DNA of 64,000 nt from contig NZ_AP026933.1 of NCBI RefSeq assembly GCF_027923845.1, positions 124,001-188,000 on the forward strand. Direction: 5' to 3'. The DNA is from Spiroplasma ixodetis (lineage in GTDB: Bacteria > Bacillota_I > Bacilli_A > Mycoplasmatales > VBWQ01). A program made the translations under genes and the position numbers. Below the pieces are notes generated by a model that saw nothing but the letters and a program-made list of their open reading frames with translations, had not been told where the DNA came from and made no database searches. Positions 40,518 through 54,537 of the stretch are shown piece after piece (positions within the stretch are counted from its first letter, which is position 1; each line of letters starts with the position of its first letter).

Positions 40518-40688
40518 ATGGTAGCAGCACCTAAAAAGAAACCAGAAGATTTAATGATAAAACAAATTATTGTTCATTTAAGATTTACTAAAAAAGATTA
40601 TGAAAAATTAAAAGAAATTTGTGAAGAAAGAAATATGAAAATTAATGGTTTTATAAGAAGTTTAATTAAAAAAGCAATAAATAAATAG
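40518..40688 (+). CDS. Ribbon-helix-helix-type DNA-binding protein, 56 residues
   Basis: ATG 40518; TAG 40686-40688. After a basic arm (VAAPKKKPEDLMI) comes a beta strand KQIIVHLRFT, helix KKDYEKLKEICEERN, turn MKINGF and helix IRSLIKKAINK, the layout of Arc/CopG-like repressors. It sits just before the recombinase and may regulate the early genes through the leader repeats. Confidence 0.6.
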   Translation: MVAAPKKKPEDLMIKQIIVHLRFTKKDYEKLKEICEERNMKINGFIRSLIKKAINK

Positions 40689-40724
40689 AAAGAGTGATTA
40701 TAATGAATAATTTATATAAAAAAA

Positions 40725-41665
40725 GGCTTTTCTCCCTTTATGTACTATTTTTAAATCTTATCACATAAATGCTGAGAAAAGCCTATCTACGAACTTCTCC
40801 CCACATTTTTAAATAAAACATAGCATTACAGTTTCAAAACTAGGTATGTTATTGAATTTATATGCAGCTTCTTTTGCATATAAATGAATATGATGTTTTG
40901 CAACTTTGATATGTGTTTTAAATGTTCTTCGTATATGTTTTCATACTGACTCAATTTGGTTGGTATTTACACCAGTTTTTGAAACATAGCCATCTTGATG
41001 GTTAACTGTTTCATGCTTAGTGAAAACCGATTTCAAATCGCGATATCCTTTTCAAAAATCAGTATGTACAACACACTTTGAAGAAATGTGGTTTATTGCA
41101 AACTGCAAAAGATTTTTACTGTTTGCGTTTTTCAATACTTTCACAATCAGATTGTTGGTTGTTTTTTCATAAATACCAACAATCAAGGTTTTATTCAACA
41201 AGGATCTTCCTTGTTTTTTAAACCCCATATGTGAAAGATACATTTCATCCATTTGCACTATGCCTTCAACAATGAATTGAGGTTTTTGTTTAGCAATGGC
41301 ACTTCGGATTTTATGACCCATTCTTCAAGCTGTTTTCAAGGTCACTCCCAATTCTTTTGCAACATCAGTTGATGGAATTCCATGTTTGGTGTTTATTCAT
41401 CTAAAAATGAGATAAAACCAAGATATTAAAGGTGTTTGTGACTTTGAAAATATAGTGCCCGTGAGAATACTGAATGTTTGATGACATTTCAAACATCTCA
41501 TTCTTCTTAAATTAGAAGTATTCAAATTAAAACTAGAACACCTACTACATTTGATTTGTTTCAAACTTGCTATATATGCAAGACATTGTTTTTCAGTTTG
41601 AAAAGTATTATTGAACTCATTCAATTTCATTGTTTCCTCCACAAGTACATGTGGGGAGAAGTTCG
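40725..41665 (-). mobile_element. IS1595-family element, subtype A (copy A6), complete
   Basis: 941 bp with duplication TAAAAAAA on both sides (40717-40724 and 41666-41673). Inserted 22 bases into the ERF gene. Confidence 0.9.
40809..41630 (-). CDS. IS1595-family transposase, subtype A (copy A6)
   Basis: 273-residue intact frame; no difference from copy A2 noticed. Confidence 0.9.
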
Positions 41666-42239
41666 TAAAAAAATACTTAAATTACAATTAGAAATTGGTA
41701 GTACACCTAAAAATGGATTTAATACTCATGGTAATTATAAATATTGATTATTAAGTGATATTTTTAATAAAGTTAAATTATTATGTAAAGAATTAAATAT
41801 TGTTATTACACATGAAGATATATTAACAACTGATAGAAAAATAAATTATTTAGAGACTAAAGAAGTAGAAATAACATATTTTAAAAGATATACAATTATT
41901 GATTTAGATAATAATAAAGAAATTGATTTAGATAATGAAAAAGAAATTAAATATTTTGATATACTTGCTTGTGCTAAAAATAAAGATGTAGCAAAAGCAA
42001 AAGGTAGTGCAGAAACTTATGCTTATAGATATTTTTAATGAATTTATTATTATTAAGTGAAGATGAACTTGACCCAGATAATGATAATGTTAATTTAATA
42101 CAAAATAATAAACAAAATAATTATATTAATAATAATGCTGAATTATACTTGTAAGTGCAAGTAAATAAAATTGCAAAAAATTCTCATATAAAAATTTCAT
42201 AATGCTAAATTTAGTTTAGAAAAAGTAAGGAGTTTTTAT

Positions 42240-43191
42240 ATGAGTTATAAACATATTGGGATAGATGAAAGAATTTATATTGAGAATCAATTGAAATTTA
42301 AAGTTAAAATTAATGAAATAGCTAAAAATCTTAATCGAAGTATTAGTACTATTATTCGAGAAGTTAATAGAAATAAAGATAATGATCATTATTTTTCATT
42401 AATTGCACAAAATAAAGCTGTAAATAGAAAAAAATCACATATTATTTTTCATAAGTTTAAATATAAAGATTTAGTCAAATATATACAACAAAAACTATTA
42501 TTGGGCTGATCACCTGAACAAATTTATGGCAGAATTAAAAATTTTCATAAACAATGAGCTATCAGCTTTAAAACAATTTACAATTGAATTTATTCTGGAT
42601 TATTTGATAAAGTTACTAGTAAAAATTTAAGAAGAAAAGGTAAAAAACGAAGATCTCAAGAAAATCGTGGTAAATTTAATGGTAAATCAATTAAAGAACG
42701 AGATAATAATGTTAATGATCGCATAACTCTTGGTCATTGAGAAGGAGATACTATAGTATCATCAAGAGGTAAAAGTAAATCATGTTTAATAACTTTAGTT
42801 GAAAGAGTATCACGATTTACTTTAGCAATGTTAGTTAAAAACAAAACTACTAAAGTTATTAATAAAAATATCATTCATTATTTATCAATTTTTCCTAAAA
42901 ATATTGTTAAAACTATTACTTTTGATCGTGGTAAAGAATTTGCAAATTGACAACAACTTGAAAAAAAAGTTAGATGTGAAAATTTATTTTGCAAATCCAT
43001 ATTCACCTTGACAAAGAGGTACTAATGAAAATACTAATGGTTTAATTAGAGAAAAATTTCCTAAAAAATTTATTTTTTCAAAAACTAATAAAAATGAAGT
43101 TCATAAATTTATATTGTCTTTAAACCAAAGACCCAGAAAAATACTAAATTATCTTTCACCAATCGAATATTTGAATAGAAAAATAATTTAG
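42240..43191 (+). pseudogene. IS30-family transposase with A-run frameshift (copy 2)
   Basis: ATG 42240 with GTAAGGAG upstream. DDE residues lie in LGHWEGDTIV, ITFDRGKEF and NENTNGLIR. An eight-A run at 42961-42968 puts the C-terminal 80 residues out of frame by one base (seven A would be in frame). Stop TAG 43189-43191 in the shifted frame, at the edge of IS1595 B6. Confidence 0.8.
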
Positions 43192-44133
43192 GGGCTTTTC
43201 TCCCTTTATGTACTATTTTTAAATCTTATCACATAAATGCTGAGAAAAGCCTATCTACGGACTTCTCCCCACATTTTTAAATCAAACATAGCATTACAGT
43301 TTCAAAACTAGGTATCTTGTTGAATTTATATGCAGCTTCTTTAGCATATAAATGAACATGATGTTTTGCAACTTTGATATGTGTTTTAAATGTTCTTCTT
43401 ATATGTTTTCAAACTGATTCAATTTGGTTGGTATTTACACCAATTTTTGAAACATAGCCATCTTGATGGTTAACTGTTTCATGCTTAGTGAAAACTGATT
43501 TAAAATCGCAATATCCTTTTCAAGAATCAGTATATACAAGACATTTTGAAGAAATGTGGTTTTTTGCAAACTGCAAAAGATTTTTACTCTTTGCGTTTTT
43601 CAATACTTTCACAATTAAATTATTGGTTGTTTTTTGATAAATGCCAACAATCAAGGTTTTATTCACCAAGGATCTTCCTTGTTTTTTAAAACCCATATGT
43701 GAAAGATACATTTCATCAATTTGCACTGTACCTTCAACAATAAATTGAGGTTTTTGTTTTGCAATACGTGTTCTGATTTTATGAGTCATTCTTCAAGCAG
43801 TTTTCAAAGTCACTCCCAATTCTTTTGCAATATCTGTTGATGGAATTCCATGTTTGGTGTTTATTCATCTAAAGATAAGATAAAACCAAGATGTTAAAGA
43901 TGTTTGTGACCTTGAAAATATGGTGCCTGTGAGAATGCTAAATGTTTGATTACATTTTAAACATCTCATTCTTTTTAAATCAGAAGTATTCAAATTAAAA
44001 CTAAAACACCTAATACATTTGTTTTCTTTCAAATTTGCTATATATGCAAGACATTGCTGTTCAGTTTGAAAAGCATTGTTGAATTCATTCAGTTTCATTA
44101 TTCCCTCCACAAGTACATGTGGGGAGAAGTCCG
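43192..44133 (-). mobile_element. IS1595-family element, subtype B (copy B6), complete
   Basis: 942 bp with duplication TAATTTAG on both sides (43184-43191 and 44134-44141); one extra G at the outer end. Inserted at the transposase stop of IS30 copy 2. Confidence 0.88.
43277..44098 (-). CDS. IS1595-family transposase, subtype B (copy B6)
   Basis: 273-residue intact frame with TGG (not TGA) at the Trp of LTSWFYL. Confidence 0.9.
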
Positions 44134-44176
44134 TAATTTAGTTGCACTTACCTTTACAATTTTGCATATTAATTTA

Positions 44177-45298
44177 TTAAATTCTTTTTATTGCACTATT
44201 AACAAAATCTTCATTTGGATCAAATTTAGTTTCGTTATTAATATTTCATAATTTTTCTTGCTCTGTTTTAGTAATTTTATTAGGCATTTGTATATCAAGA
44301 ATAACATGTAAATCACCACGTTTACTACTATTAGGGTAATAGAATCCTTGATTTTTTAAAGTAATTTTGTCACCGTATTGTAGTCCTAATGGTAATTTAT
44401 GTTTAATTATTCCTTCAAAGGTAGGAATCATAATAATATTTCCCAAAATAATATCTAAGTAAGATACTGGTAATTTAATATACATATCACTACCTTGACG
44501 ATCTAAGAAAGCGTGTCGCTTAATATTAATACCAACAAATAAATCGCCTTGAGTGCCACCATTATGACCAATTTTACCTTTACCTTTAATTCTAATTTGT
44601 TGACCATCAAAAATACTGCGAGGAATATCAAATTCTAATTTTTGATTTTCAATATAATAGCGATGTCCTTTGCATTTTAAACATTTTTGACGAATAATTT
44701 TACCAAGTCCTTGACATTGGTTGCAAACACCTTGATGTCTAAACATACCTAATGGTGATTGTTGAACATATTCAAGAACTCCTTTACCTTTACATTTATC
44801 ACATGTACTAATATCATTAGGAGTTCTAGCACCAGTTTCTTTACAATCCTTACAAGCAACATCAATGTTAATACTAATGGTCATTTTTTTGCCAAAGAAT
44901 ACATCACGATAACTAATTTCAACTTTTGTTAGGATATTATCACCTGGTGTTTTACCATTATAGCCTTGTTGTTGTCTTTTATTACCACCAAATAAGTCAC
45001 CAAATAAGTCACCAAATGCTGAACTAAAGTCACCGAAACTACCAAAACCACCGAAACCAGAAGAACTGCCAACTCCAGGCATATCATGACCAAATTGATC
45101 ATATTTTGCTCTTTCATTAGTATCAGATAAAACTTGATAAGCTTCACTTATTTCTTTAAATCGAGCTTCATCACCACCACTTGGTGAATCAGGATGATAT
45201 TTTTTTGCAAGCGTACGAAACGCTTTCTTAATTTCATCTGGAGTAGCATTACGTGAAACTCCTAGAATTTCATAATAATCACGTTTTTTACTTGCCAT
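44177..45298 (-). CDS. dnaJ: Chaperone protein DnaJ
   Basis: Co-chaperone that delivers unfolded proteins to DnaK and stimulates its ATPase. 373 residues. J domain with HPD at 35-37, a Gly/Phe-rich linker ([11 protein letters not shown]), and four zinc motifs of the CxxCxGxG type, two of them slightly varied (CKDCKETG and CLKCKGHR). The last 21 residues follow a TGA(Trp). ATG 45298 is preferred over the in-frame GTG 45307 because AGAGGTGG overlaps the latter and serves the former. Last gene of the hrcA-grpE-dnaK-dnaJ operon, 20 bases after dnaK. Confidence 0.95.
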
Positions 45299-45318
45299 TT
45301 TGTCCACCTCTAATTATT

Positions 45319-47825
<2,507 letters not shown>

Positions 47826-47840
47826 TTTATCATCTCATTT

Positions 47841-48854
47841 CTATTTAAAGTTTTTAATCAATGTTTGATTAATCCAATTTAGAATTTCGGTTAGTTTTTC
47901 ATATTCTAAACGTTTTGGTCCAACAATTGCAATTTGTCCTTGTTCACCATCATGAATTTTAAAAGTAGTAGTAATCATTGCCATATCGTTATTTTCATTG
48001 CCCAGTTCTTCACCAATTTTAATTTGTAGTTGATTATTATTTAATTCATCAAAATACATTCATGGTGATTGTGATTCAATGAATTTAATAATTGTTTTAA
48101 CCTTATTAATATCATTAAATTCAGGATTTTCTAACATATATTGAACACCATGTGTTGTTGATAGTGGTCGTGAGAAATTAATTAAAGTGTTAACAAATCC
48201 TTGAATAATACATTCTGATTTTTGTACTTGTTGTTCAAGAATTGGTTTTAATAAATTTACTTTCTCACTAATTTGACTAATTTTAGTACCAATTAATCTG
48301 GTGTTAAAAATATCAATAGCAATTGATAAATCGGTTAATGATGTTTCTTGAATATTAAACATTTTGTTTTGAACATAACCATTACTAGTAATACAAATTG
48401 TTAAAGCATTATCATTACTAATCGGTATTAATTCAATTTTCTTTAAAGTATCTTCATTAAGATTAGGACCAGTAACAATACTAATCAAATTAGTCATTTC
48501 ACTTAAAATACTACTAGTTTTATTTAATACTTCGGTAATTACTAAGTTACGGTTATTAAATACTTCTGCTATTTTTTTCTTCAAGATTTCTAGTTCTTGG
48601 TGTTCACCCATATTCATTAAATTATCAACATAATAGCGATAACCTTTTGTTGAAGGAATACGACCACTAGAACTATGTGCTTTTTCTAATAATCCTAATG
48701 TTTCTAATTCAACACATTCATTACGAATAGTAGCACTAGAAAAATTAATATTGTTATTATTTTCTAAAATAGTTTTGCTACCAATTGGTAATCCTGTTTT
48801 AATATATTTTTCAACAATGATTTTTAAAATTTGTGATTGTCTGTTACTTAACAT
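47841..48854 (-). CDS. hrcA: Heat-inducible transcription repressor HrcA
   Basis: Represses class I heat-shock genes by binding CIRCE operators, aided by GroEL where present. 337 residues including an in-frame TGA(Trp) near residue 265 that would split it under the standard code. Winged-helix N-terminus (NRQSQILKIIVEKYIKTGLPIGSKT, ATIRNECVELETLGLLEKAHSSSGRIPSTKGYRYYV, family-typical). The effector domain ends with the conserved GPKRLEYEKL. A CIRCE site lies just upstream of its own start, so the operon is autoregulated. Confidence 0.95.
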
Positions 48855-48869
48855 TGTTCACCACCTTTT

Positions 48870-48896
48870 TTAGCATTCATTAACATTGAATGCCAA
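48870..48896 (-). promoter_or_regulatory. CIRCE operator of the hrcA operon
   Basis: TTGGCATTC-N9-GAATGCTAA read on the minus strand, against the consensus TTAGCACTC-N9-GAGTGCTAA: three differences in 18 positions. It lies 16 bases before hrcA, directly after the -10 box. Confidence 0.85.
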
Positions 48897-48906
48897 TACT
48901 TATATA

Positions 48907-48934
48907 ATTATAACTGAGAGTGTAATAATATCAA
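48907..48934 (-). promoter_or_regulatory. SigA-type promoter of the hrcA operon
   Basis: TTGATA (48934-48929), 16 bases, TATAAT (48912-48907) on the minus strand; the CIRCE operator covers the transcription start. Confidence 0.75.
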
Positions 48935-48937
48935 GAC

Positions 48938-51079
48938 TTAATTGAATTTTATTTTTTTACTGAGAATAAACATATTATCTTTATTGATAGTAATTACCAT
49001 TCGTTTGTGGGGTATTAGTTCTTCTTTAATAATAGCTTGTGCGATAATAGTTTCAATATAGTGTTGAATATAGCGTTTAATCGGTCGTGCGCCATATTCT
49101 TCATCATAAGCATCTTTTAGTATTTTATTAACTACTTCTGATTCATAAGATAATTGTAAATTTTTTTCTTGTCTTAATCGTAATAATAAAGTATCTAATT
49201 CTTTAATAATAATTTCTGTTATTACTTTTTTACTTAATGGATTGAAGATAATAATTTCATCAATTCGATTAATAAATTCTGGTCGAAATGATTTTTTTAA
49301 GATATTTAATGCTTGTTCTTTACTGTTATCTTTACCACTTAATAGTTCTTGTGAACCAAGATTTGAAGTCATAATAATTATTGTGTTTTTAAAGTCAATT
49401 AAGAGACCGTGACTGTCTGTAATTCTACCTTCATCAAGAATTTGTAATAAAATATTTAATACTTCAGGATGGGCTTTTTCGATTTCATCAAAAAGAATGA
49501 TACTGTAAGGATTTCTTCTTACTTTTTCGGTTAATTGTCCACCATTTTCATAACCAACATAGCCAGGAGGTGAACCTAGTAATTTGCTAACTGCGTGTTT
49601 TTCCATAAATTCTGACATATCAATACGAACCATATTTTTTTCGCTATCAAATAAAATATCAGCTAAGGTTCTGGCAACTTCAGTTTTTCCAACACCGGTT
49701 GGACCCAAGAAAATAAATGAACCAATTGGACGATTGGGATCTTTAATACCAGCACGAGCTCTAATTAAAGCATCACTTACCAACTGTAGGGCATTACTTT
49801 GACCTTTAATTCTTGTATTTAAAGTTAAGGGTAATTTTAATAATTTTTCTTTTTCGGTTGCTAATAAACGAGTAACAGGAATGCCGGTTCATTTTGCAAC
49901 AACTTTTGCAATATCTTCACTAGTAACATCTTCGCGTAGTAAAGGATTATCTTTTTTTATATTTTCACTATCTTTAAGTTCTTTTTCTAAGTTGGGAATA
50001 ATACTATATTGTAGTTCACCAGCTTTTGTAAAATTACCTGATAATTGATACAATTCTAGTTCTGATTTAGCATTTTCTAATTTATTTTTTAAACTAGTAA
50101 TATGGTCTAATGCTGACTTTTCTTTGATTCATTTATCTTCTAATTGTTGTAAAGTATTTTTTTTAGTTTTTAATTGTTTATCGACTTCAATTAGTCTTGT
50201 TTGCGAGTTTTCATCTTTTTCTTTGCTTAAGGCTGCTTGTTCAATTTTTAATTGTAAGACTTTTCTTCTTATATCATCTAAATCACTAGGAACCGAAGCA
50301 ATTTCAGTTTTAATACTAGCACAAGCTTCATCAATTAAGTCAATTGCTTTATCAGGTAAGTAACGATCATTAATATATTTATTAGATAGATAAACAGCTT
50401 CTCGTAATGCACTATCATGAATTTTTACACCATGATAAGCTTCAAAACGTTCTTTTAAACCACGTAAGATAGCAGTTGTATCTTCTGTTGTTGGTTCTTT
50501 AATAATCATCTTACGAAATCTTCGTTCAAGGGCTGCATCTTTTTCAATGTATTGACGATATTCGTCAAGCGTTGTGGCACCAATACAACGTAGCTCACCA
50601 CGCGCTAACATTGGTTTTAGTAAATTAGAAGCATCCATTGAACCTTGTGTTCTACCAGCACCAACAATTAAATGTAGTTCATCAATAAATAAAATAATTT
50701 TTCCATTAGAATTTTTAATTTGGTTAATAACGGCTTTTAATCGTTCTTCAAACTCACCTTGGAATTTAGCGCCAGCAATTAGTGCTCCCATATCTAGTTC
50801 ATAAATAATTTTATCTTTTAAGTTACTAGGAACATCACCACGAACAATACGTTGGGCTAAACCTTCAATAATAGCAGTTTTACCAATACCAGGTAAACCG
50901 ATTAAGACGGGGTTGTTTTTAGTTTTTCGTGAGAGTATTTCTTCTACTTTACGAATATCTTCATCACGTCCAATAATAGGATCCATTTTTCCTGTTTTAG
51001 CTTGTACAATTAGATTACGAGCGAATTTATCAAGAATTTTAGGATCATTACTATAGTTAGGGATTTCATTTAATTGCAT
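48938..51079 (-). CDS. clpB: Chaperone ClpB (short form without N-terminal domain)
   Basis: Hexameric disaggregase working with DnaK/DnaJ/GrpE. 713 residues against about 850 in most bacteria: the Clp_N domain is missing and the protein begins just before AAA-1. Walker A GLPGIGKT (61-68) and ILFIDELH for AAA-1, the coiled-coil M domain around residues 290-400 (with TGA-coded Trp), then GPTGVGKT and [10 protein letters not shown] for AAA-2, and the ClpB C-terminal domain with [13 protein letters not shown] 51079 follows AGAGGAG. A CIRCE-like operator upstream places it in the HrcA regulon. Confidence 0.95.
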
Positions 51080-51095
51080 AATGTCACTCCTCTTT

Positions 51096-51122
51096 TTAGC
51101 ACTATAATTACTTGATTGCTAA
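51096..51122 (-). promoter_or_regulatory. CIRCE operator of clpB
   Basis: TTAGCAATC-N9-TAGTGCTAA on the minus strand, one difference from consensus in each arm, 16 bases upstream of the clpB start. Confidence 0.8.
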
Positions 51123-51144
51123 TCATATTAATATACTAACAAAT

Positions 51145-51179
51145 AAAATTAGCAGTTTCAAGTAGTAACTGCTAATTTT
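51145..51179. promoter_or_regulatory. CIRCE-like perfect inverted repeat overlapping the clpB -35 region
   Basis: AAAATTAGCAGTT-N9-AACTGCTAATTTT is a perfect 13-bp inverted repeat. Its core TTAGCAGTT-N9-AACTGCTAA has the CIRCE spacing and outer bases. TTGAAA, a possible clpB -35 box, lies across its centre, 17 bases before TAGTAT. It could be a second HrcA site or a bidirectional terminator. Confidence 0.5.
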
Positions 51180-51273
51180 ATATTTAATTGACTTAGGGAT
51201 AAGTATTTTCAATTAAAGAAACTTAATATAATATTAATATTTGTGATAGATCTTGTAGGTATTTTAGATCTTA

Positions 51274-52137
51274 GAAACTGTTTAGAATCTTTTTAATAAA
51301 ATTGAAATAAAGGACAGAACAACCATTTGTAAACTAGTATTTAGTTTTCTTTCACAATTTTTTCATAATCTTCTGCATTTTTCTAATCATGCAAAGCTTC
51401 GTTCTACAACTCATCTTTTTGGTAGTACTACAAAAGAATGTAATTCATTACGTTTTACAACTTCAACATTTGCATTTATGATTGTTTTGATTGCAGAAGC
51501 AAATTTTTCACCAGTATAGCCAGCATCTACTATTATTTTTTGAACTGTAGAAAGATTTTCTTTTTCACTTTTAATCATTATGATAGCACTATTACGATCT
51601 GTTTTTTCTGCTGTAGTTATGTAAATTGCATGTGGTAAACCTTGCGTATCAACTGCAATATGACGTTTTATTCCTGAAATCTTTTTACCAGCATCATAAC
51701 CTTTATTTTCAGTAGTATCTGTATTTTTAACACTTTGCGAATCAATTATACAAAAACTAGTTTTTTTCTTTTCGATGATTCTTAATACGAATCTTTTTAA
51801 CTAATTTTTTTAAAATTAATTGCAATACACTAGGTTCTTTATCATTGTTTTTACTTCAAATTTGGAAATAATAATATACAGTTTGTCATTTTGAAAAATT
51901 TTTTGGTAACATTCTTCATTGACAACCACTTTTTAATACATATAAAACTGCACAAAACACTTCATATAAATCTAAATTTCTTGGTTTTGTTTTCTTTTTG
52001 CTGTTTTCTAAAGTTGATTTTATGTTCTCAAATTGTTCTTTAGTAACATGACTTGGATAATTTTTATGCATATATACCTCTTATTTTAAAATATATAGTA
52101 ATTTTACCTTATTTTCTAAAAGATTCTAAACAGGTTC
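51274..52137 (-). mobile_element. IS5-family element (copy 7)
   Basis: 864 bp with duplication TTA on both sides (51271-51273 and 52138-52140). One end base differs (GAAACTG for GAACCTG). Confidence 0.9.
51282..52071 (-). pseudogene. IS5-family transposase, frameshifted (copy 7)
   Basis: An extra T in the run near 51763 (TTTTTTTC for TTTTTTC) shifts the frame just before the first catalytic Asp. Otherwise like copy 1. Confidence 0.88.
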
Positions 52138-52187
52138 TTAAATATATATTTCTCGTGTAAATAATATATATCATATTTTTAAAAGAA

Positions 52188-52217
52188 TTGATATACTAAT
52201 TACATAATTGCTAGATA
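52188..52217 (+). promoter_or_regulatory. Possible promoter of the surface protein gene
   Basis: TTGATA (52188-52193), 18 bases, TAGATA (52212-52217), 57 bases before the start codon. Confidence 0.35.
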
Positions 52218-52273
52218 AAAATAAATAATAGTAATTTAATAACTTTTAAATATTAAATTTATAAGGAAATATT

Positions 52274-53841
52274 ATGAAACAATTTAAACAAAAATTAATT
52301 TTATTACTTAGTGCTAGCAGTTTATTAGTAACCTCAGTATTAAGTATTAGTTTTAATAATAAAAATCATCAAACTAGTAATAGTAAAGTTAGCGGCTTTC
52401 ATATTACTGTTAAGTCATCAAATCGTAACTTAGTTAATAGTATTAAATCTTGAAATAATGATTCACAATATTTATATAATAATGTTAAAAATACACCATT
52501 AAATGTTAATTTTGATAGTTATGATCAAATTATTAATAATGATTGAACACATAGTAATATTGAAACCAATGATATTATTAATGATCAAGGTTATAGTCAA
52601 TTAAAAAATATTATTAATGATAATAGTAGTTATTTAAAAATGCAGAAGGTTTTCTTACTGCAGGTGTTTTTGGTCATACTTTTAATGAAAAAAGTAATAA
52701 TTTAATTTTACAATATCATCAAACAATTAAAGAAAGTATTGATGCAGGACTTTTTGCAATAATATATGAAGCAAGTGACATTAATACTTTAATGGAAGTT
52801 CCATATAATTTACAACCAACTACTAATTTTCAAAAATCTAATTTTGAAACGCGTGCTAAAATATTTCCAATTGGACCATTTGCAAATACTAAGGATAGTT
52901 TTAGTAATGAAATGTTTGTTTTTTATGTGCATCCTTCTTTTAAAAAATTAGGATTAGAAATTTCTATTAATAATGAAAACAGAGAAATAAAAAAAATTGT
53001 TAAAACTAATAGTAATAAAACTTTTGACTATGCTATTTTAAACCAAGATTATAGTAAAAATAAGCCCACTATATATAATGTTAAATGAAATGATAGTGAT
53101 GGTAGTACTGTTTTAAGACAAGAAACACTTACTATTAATAGTTCTATGCCAGACATTCAAGTTATTAATGAAAAAGAAGATAAATCTTCATTAATTCATC
53201 AATATTTTATTAATGATGAAAAAAATAGTAATTTACAAATGATTGCTTTTAGTCAAATTAAATCAGAAGCTGTTATTACTGCTAATGTTAGTGAAGATAA
53301 ATGAACATATCAGCGTGTTGATGATAATCTTGTTCCGCAAGAAGAAAAGGTAACACCTATTTCAAATCAACCATTAAAAACATATCAATGTGAAGATCAT
53401 ACTATTTATTTATTACAAAGAATAGTAAATGATAAAGTTGATAATTCTTCAAGACAATATTTAAATATTTATAATATTAATCCTTTATCAACTAAGTTTT
53501 CTGGTTTTACTAATTTTGCTAATAGTCAATCTGGTATTGAATTTAATCAGTATTTACAAGAAACTACTAATATAGATTGTGCAATTGATGTACTAAATCC
53601 AGGTCAATTACATTATTGATTATTATTTTATGAGCACGATTTAATTACTCATTTATATGCTAATGTTAAACATGATGAAAAAAATAAAAATAACCCTTTT
53701 GCTTTAGCAGAAATAAAACCAAAGACAACAACTTTAATTAATAATTGAAATATTATAATTATTGGTAGTACTTTTTTATTAGTTATTATTGCTATTCCAG
53801 TAGTTATAGCAATATTAAGAAGAATAAAAATTAAAAAGTAA
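52274..53841 (+). pseudogene. Membrane-anchored surface protein, one frameshift
   Basis: ATG 52274 after AAGGAAA. A signal-anchor N-terminus (FKQKLILLLSASSLLVTSVLS) lacks a lipoprotein cysteine. About 460 polar Asn/Ser/Thr-rich residues follow, likely outside the cell. A C-terminal membrane helix (NIIIIGSTFLLVIIAIPVVI) with a basic stop-transfer (LRRIKIKK) ends the protein at TAA 53839-53841. One base is missing near 52640 (TTAAAAATG), which ends the first frame after 136 codons. About 522 residues if repaired. This topology suits a spiroplasma adhesin or host-contact protein, but no family is recognised. Confidence 0.55.
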
Positions 53842-53909
53842 GTGGTTAATTGAAGTAAGCCTAGTCATTATAGATATAGTTTATTAAATTTTAATCATAT
53901 AGATAGTAT

Positions 53910-54226
53910 AAAAATATTGTTAAAACTATTACTTTTGATCGTGGTAAAGAATTTGCAAATTGACAACAACTTGAAAAAAGTTAGATGTGAAAATTTATTT
54001 TGCAAATCCATATTCACCTTGACAAAGAGGTACTAATGAAAATACTAATGGTTTAATTAGAGAAAAATTTCCTAAAAAATTTATTTTTTCAAAAACTAAT
54101 AAAAATGAAGTTCATAAATTTATATTGTCTTTAAACCAAAGACCCAGAAAAATACTAAATTATCTTTCACCAATCGAATATTTGAATAGAAAAATAATTT
54201 AGTTGCACTTACCTTTACAATTTTGC
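53910..54226 (+). mobile_element. IS30-family fragment (copy 3), 3' third only
   Basis: Starts abruptly at 53910 with AAAAATATTGTTAAAAC and runs to the right end ACAATTTTGC at 54226. It holds the second catalytic Asp and the Glu region (TFDRGKEF, NENTNGLIREKF). The A-run at 53973 has six A, out of frame; TAG 54200-54202 ends the downstream frame. Confidence 0.8.
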
Positions 54227-54238
54227 TAAGTTTTAAAT

Positions 54239-54280
54239 TCATTACTTATTCAAAAGTAAATGATTTTTTTTTTTTTTTTA
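54239..54280 (+). terminator. Hairpin with long T-run ahead of the 54299 gene
   Basis: TCATT plus ACTT pair with AAGT plus AATGA, followed by 16-17 T. Same plan as the hairpin at 32392-32427, again just before a ribosome site. Confidence 0.5.
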
Positions 54281-54537
54281 AAAAAGGAGAAGAAAATAAT
54301 GACTTGATTAGAAGTAGAAAAGGCAATTGCAGATTTAGATGAAAGACAAAAAGATGAAACTAATTTTATATTAGTTGATAGTAATTATCATCCAGAAATG
54401 ACTAAGAAAAAATACAAATACTGAAAAAAAATTTAAAACAAAACATTCAACAGCAGCAAAAACATTAAAAATTATTTCTGCATCTACTAAAGGACTTGTT
54501 AAGGGGGGTTATGAAGGTATTCCTGAAGGTGCTGTTA

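Larger units (their letters stand above)
40703..42136 (+). pseudogene. ERF-family ssDNA-annealing recombinase, split by IS1595, frameshifted and cut by IS30
   Basis: Removing IS1595 copy A6 and one TAAAAAAA gives a frame from ATG 40703 (MNNLYKKILKLQLEIGSTPKN) to the family hallmark KGSAETYAYRYF. There a missing T near 42036 stops the frame. In the restored frame it continues LMNLLLLSEDELDPDN into an Asn-rich tail cut by the IS30 copy at 42137. ERF proteins anneal single strands in phage replication and recombination. Assignment rests on the GSA.TY..RY motif and the N-terminal layout. Confidence 0.7.
42137..44165 (+). mobile_element. IS30-family element (copy 2), both ends present, interrupted by IS1595 B6
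   Basis: Left end GCTGAATTATAC at 42137, right end ACAATTTTGC at 44165. Over 30 bp the ends match at about 22 positions, with a GTAAGTGCAA core. Flanking AT on both sides may be a 2-bp target duplication. The left flank is the ERF gene; the right flank is 11 bases from the dnaJ stop. Confidence 0.85.
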
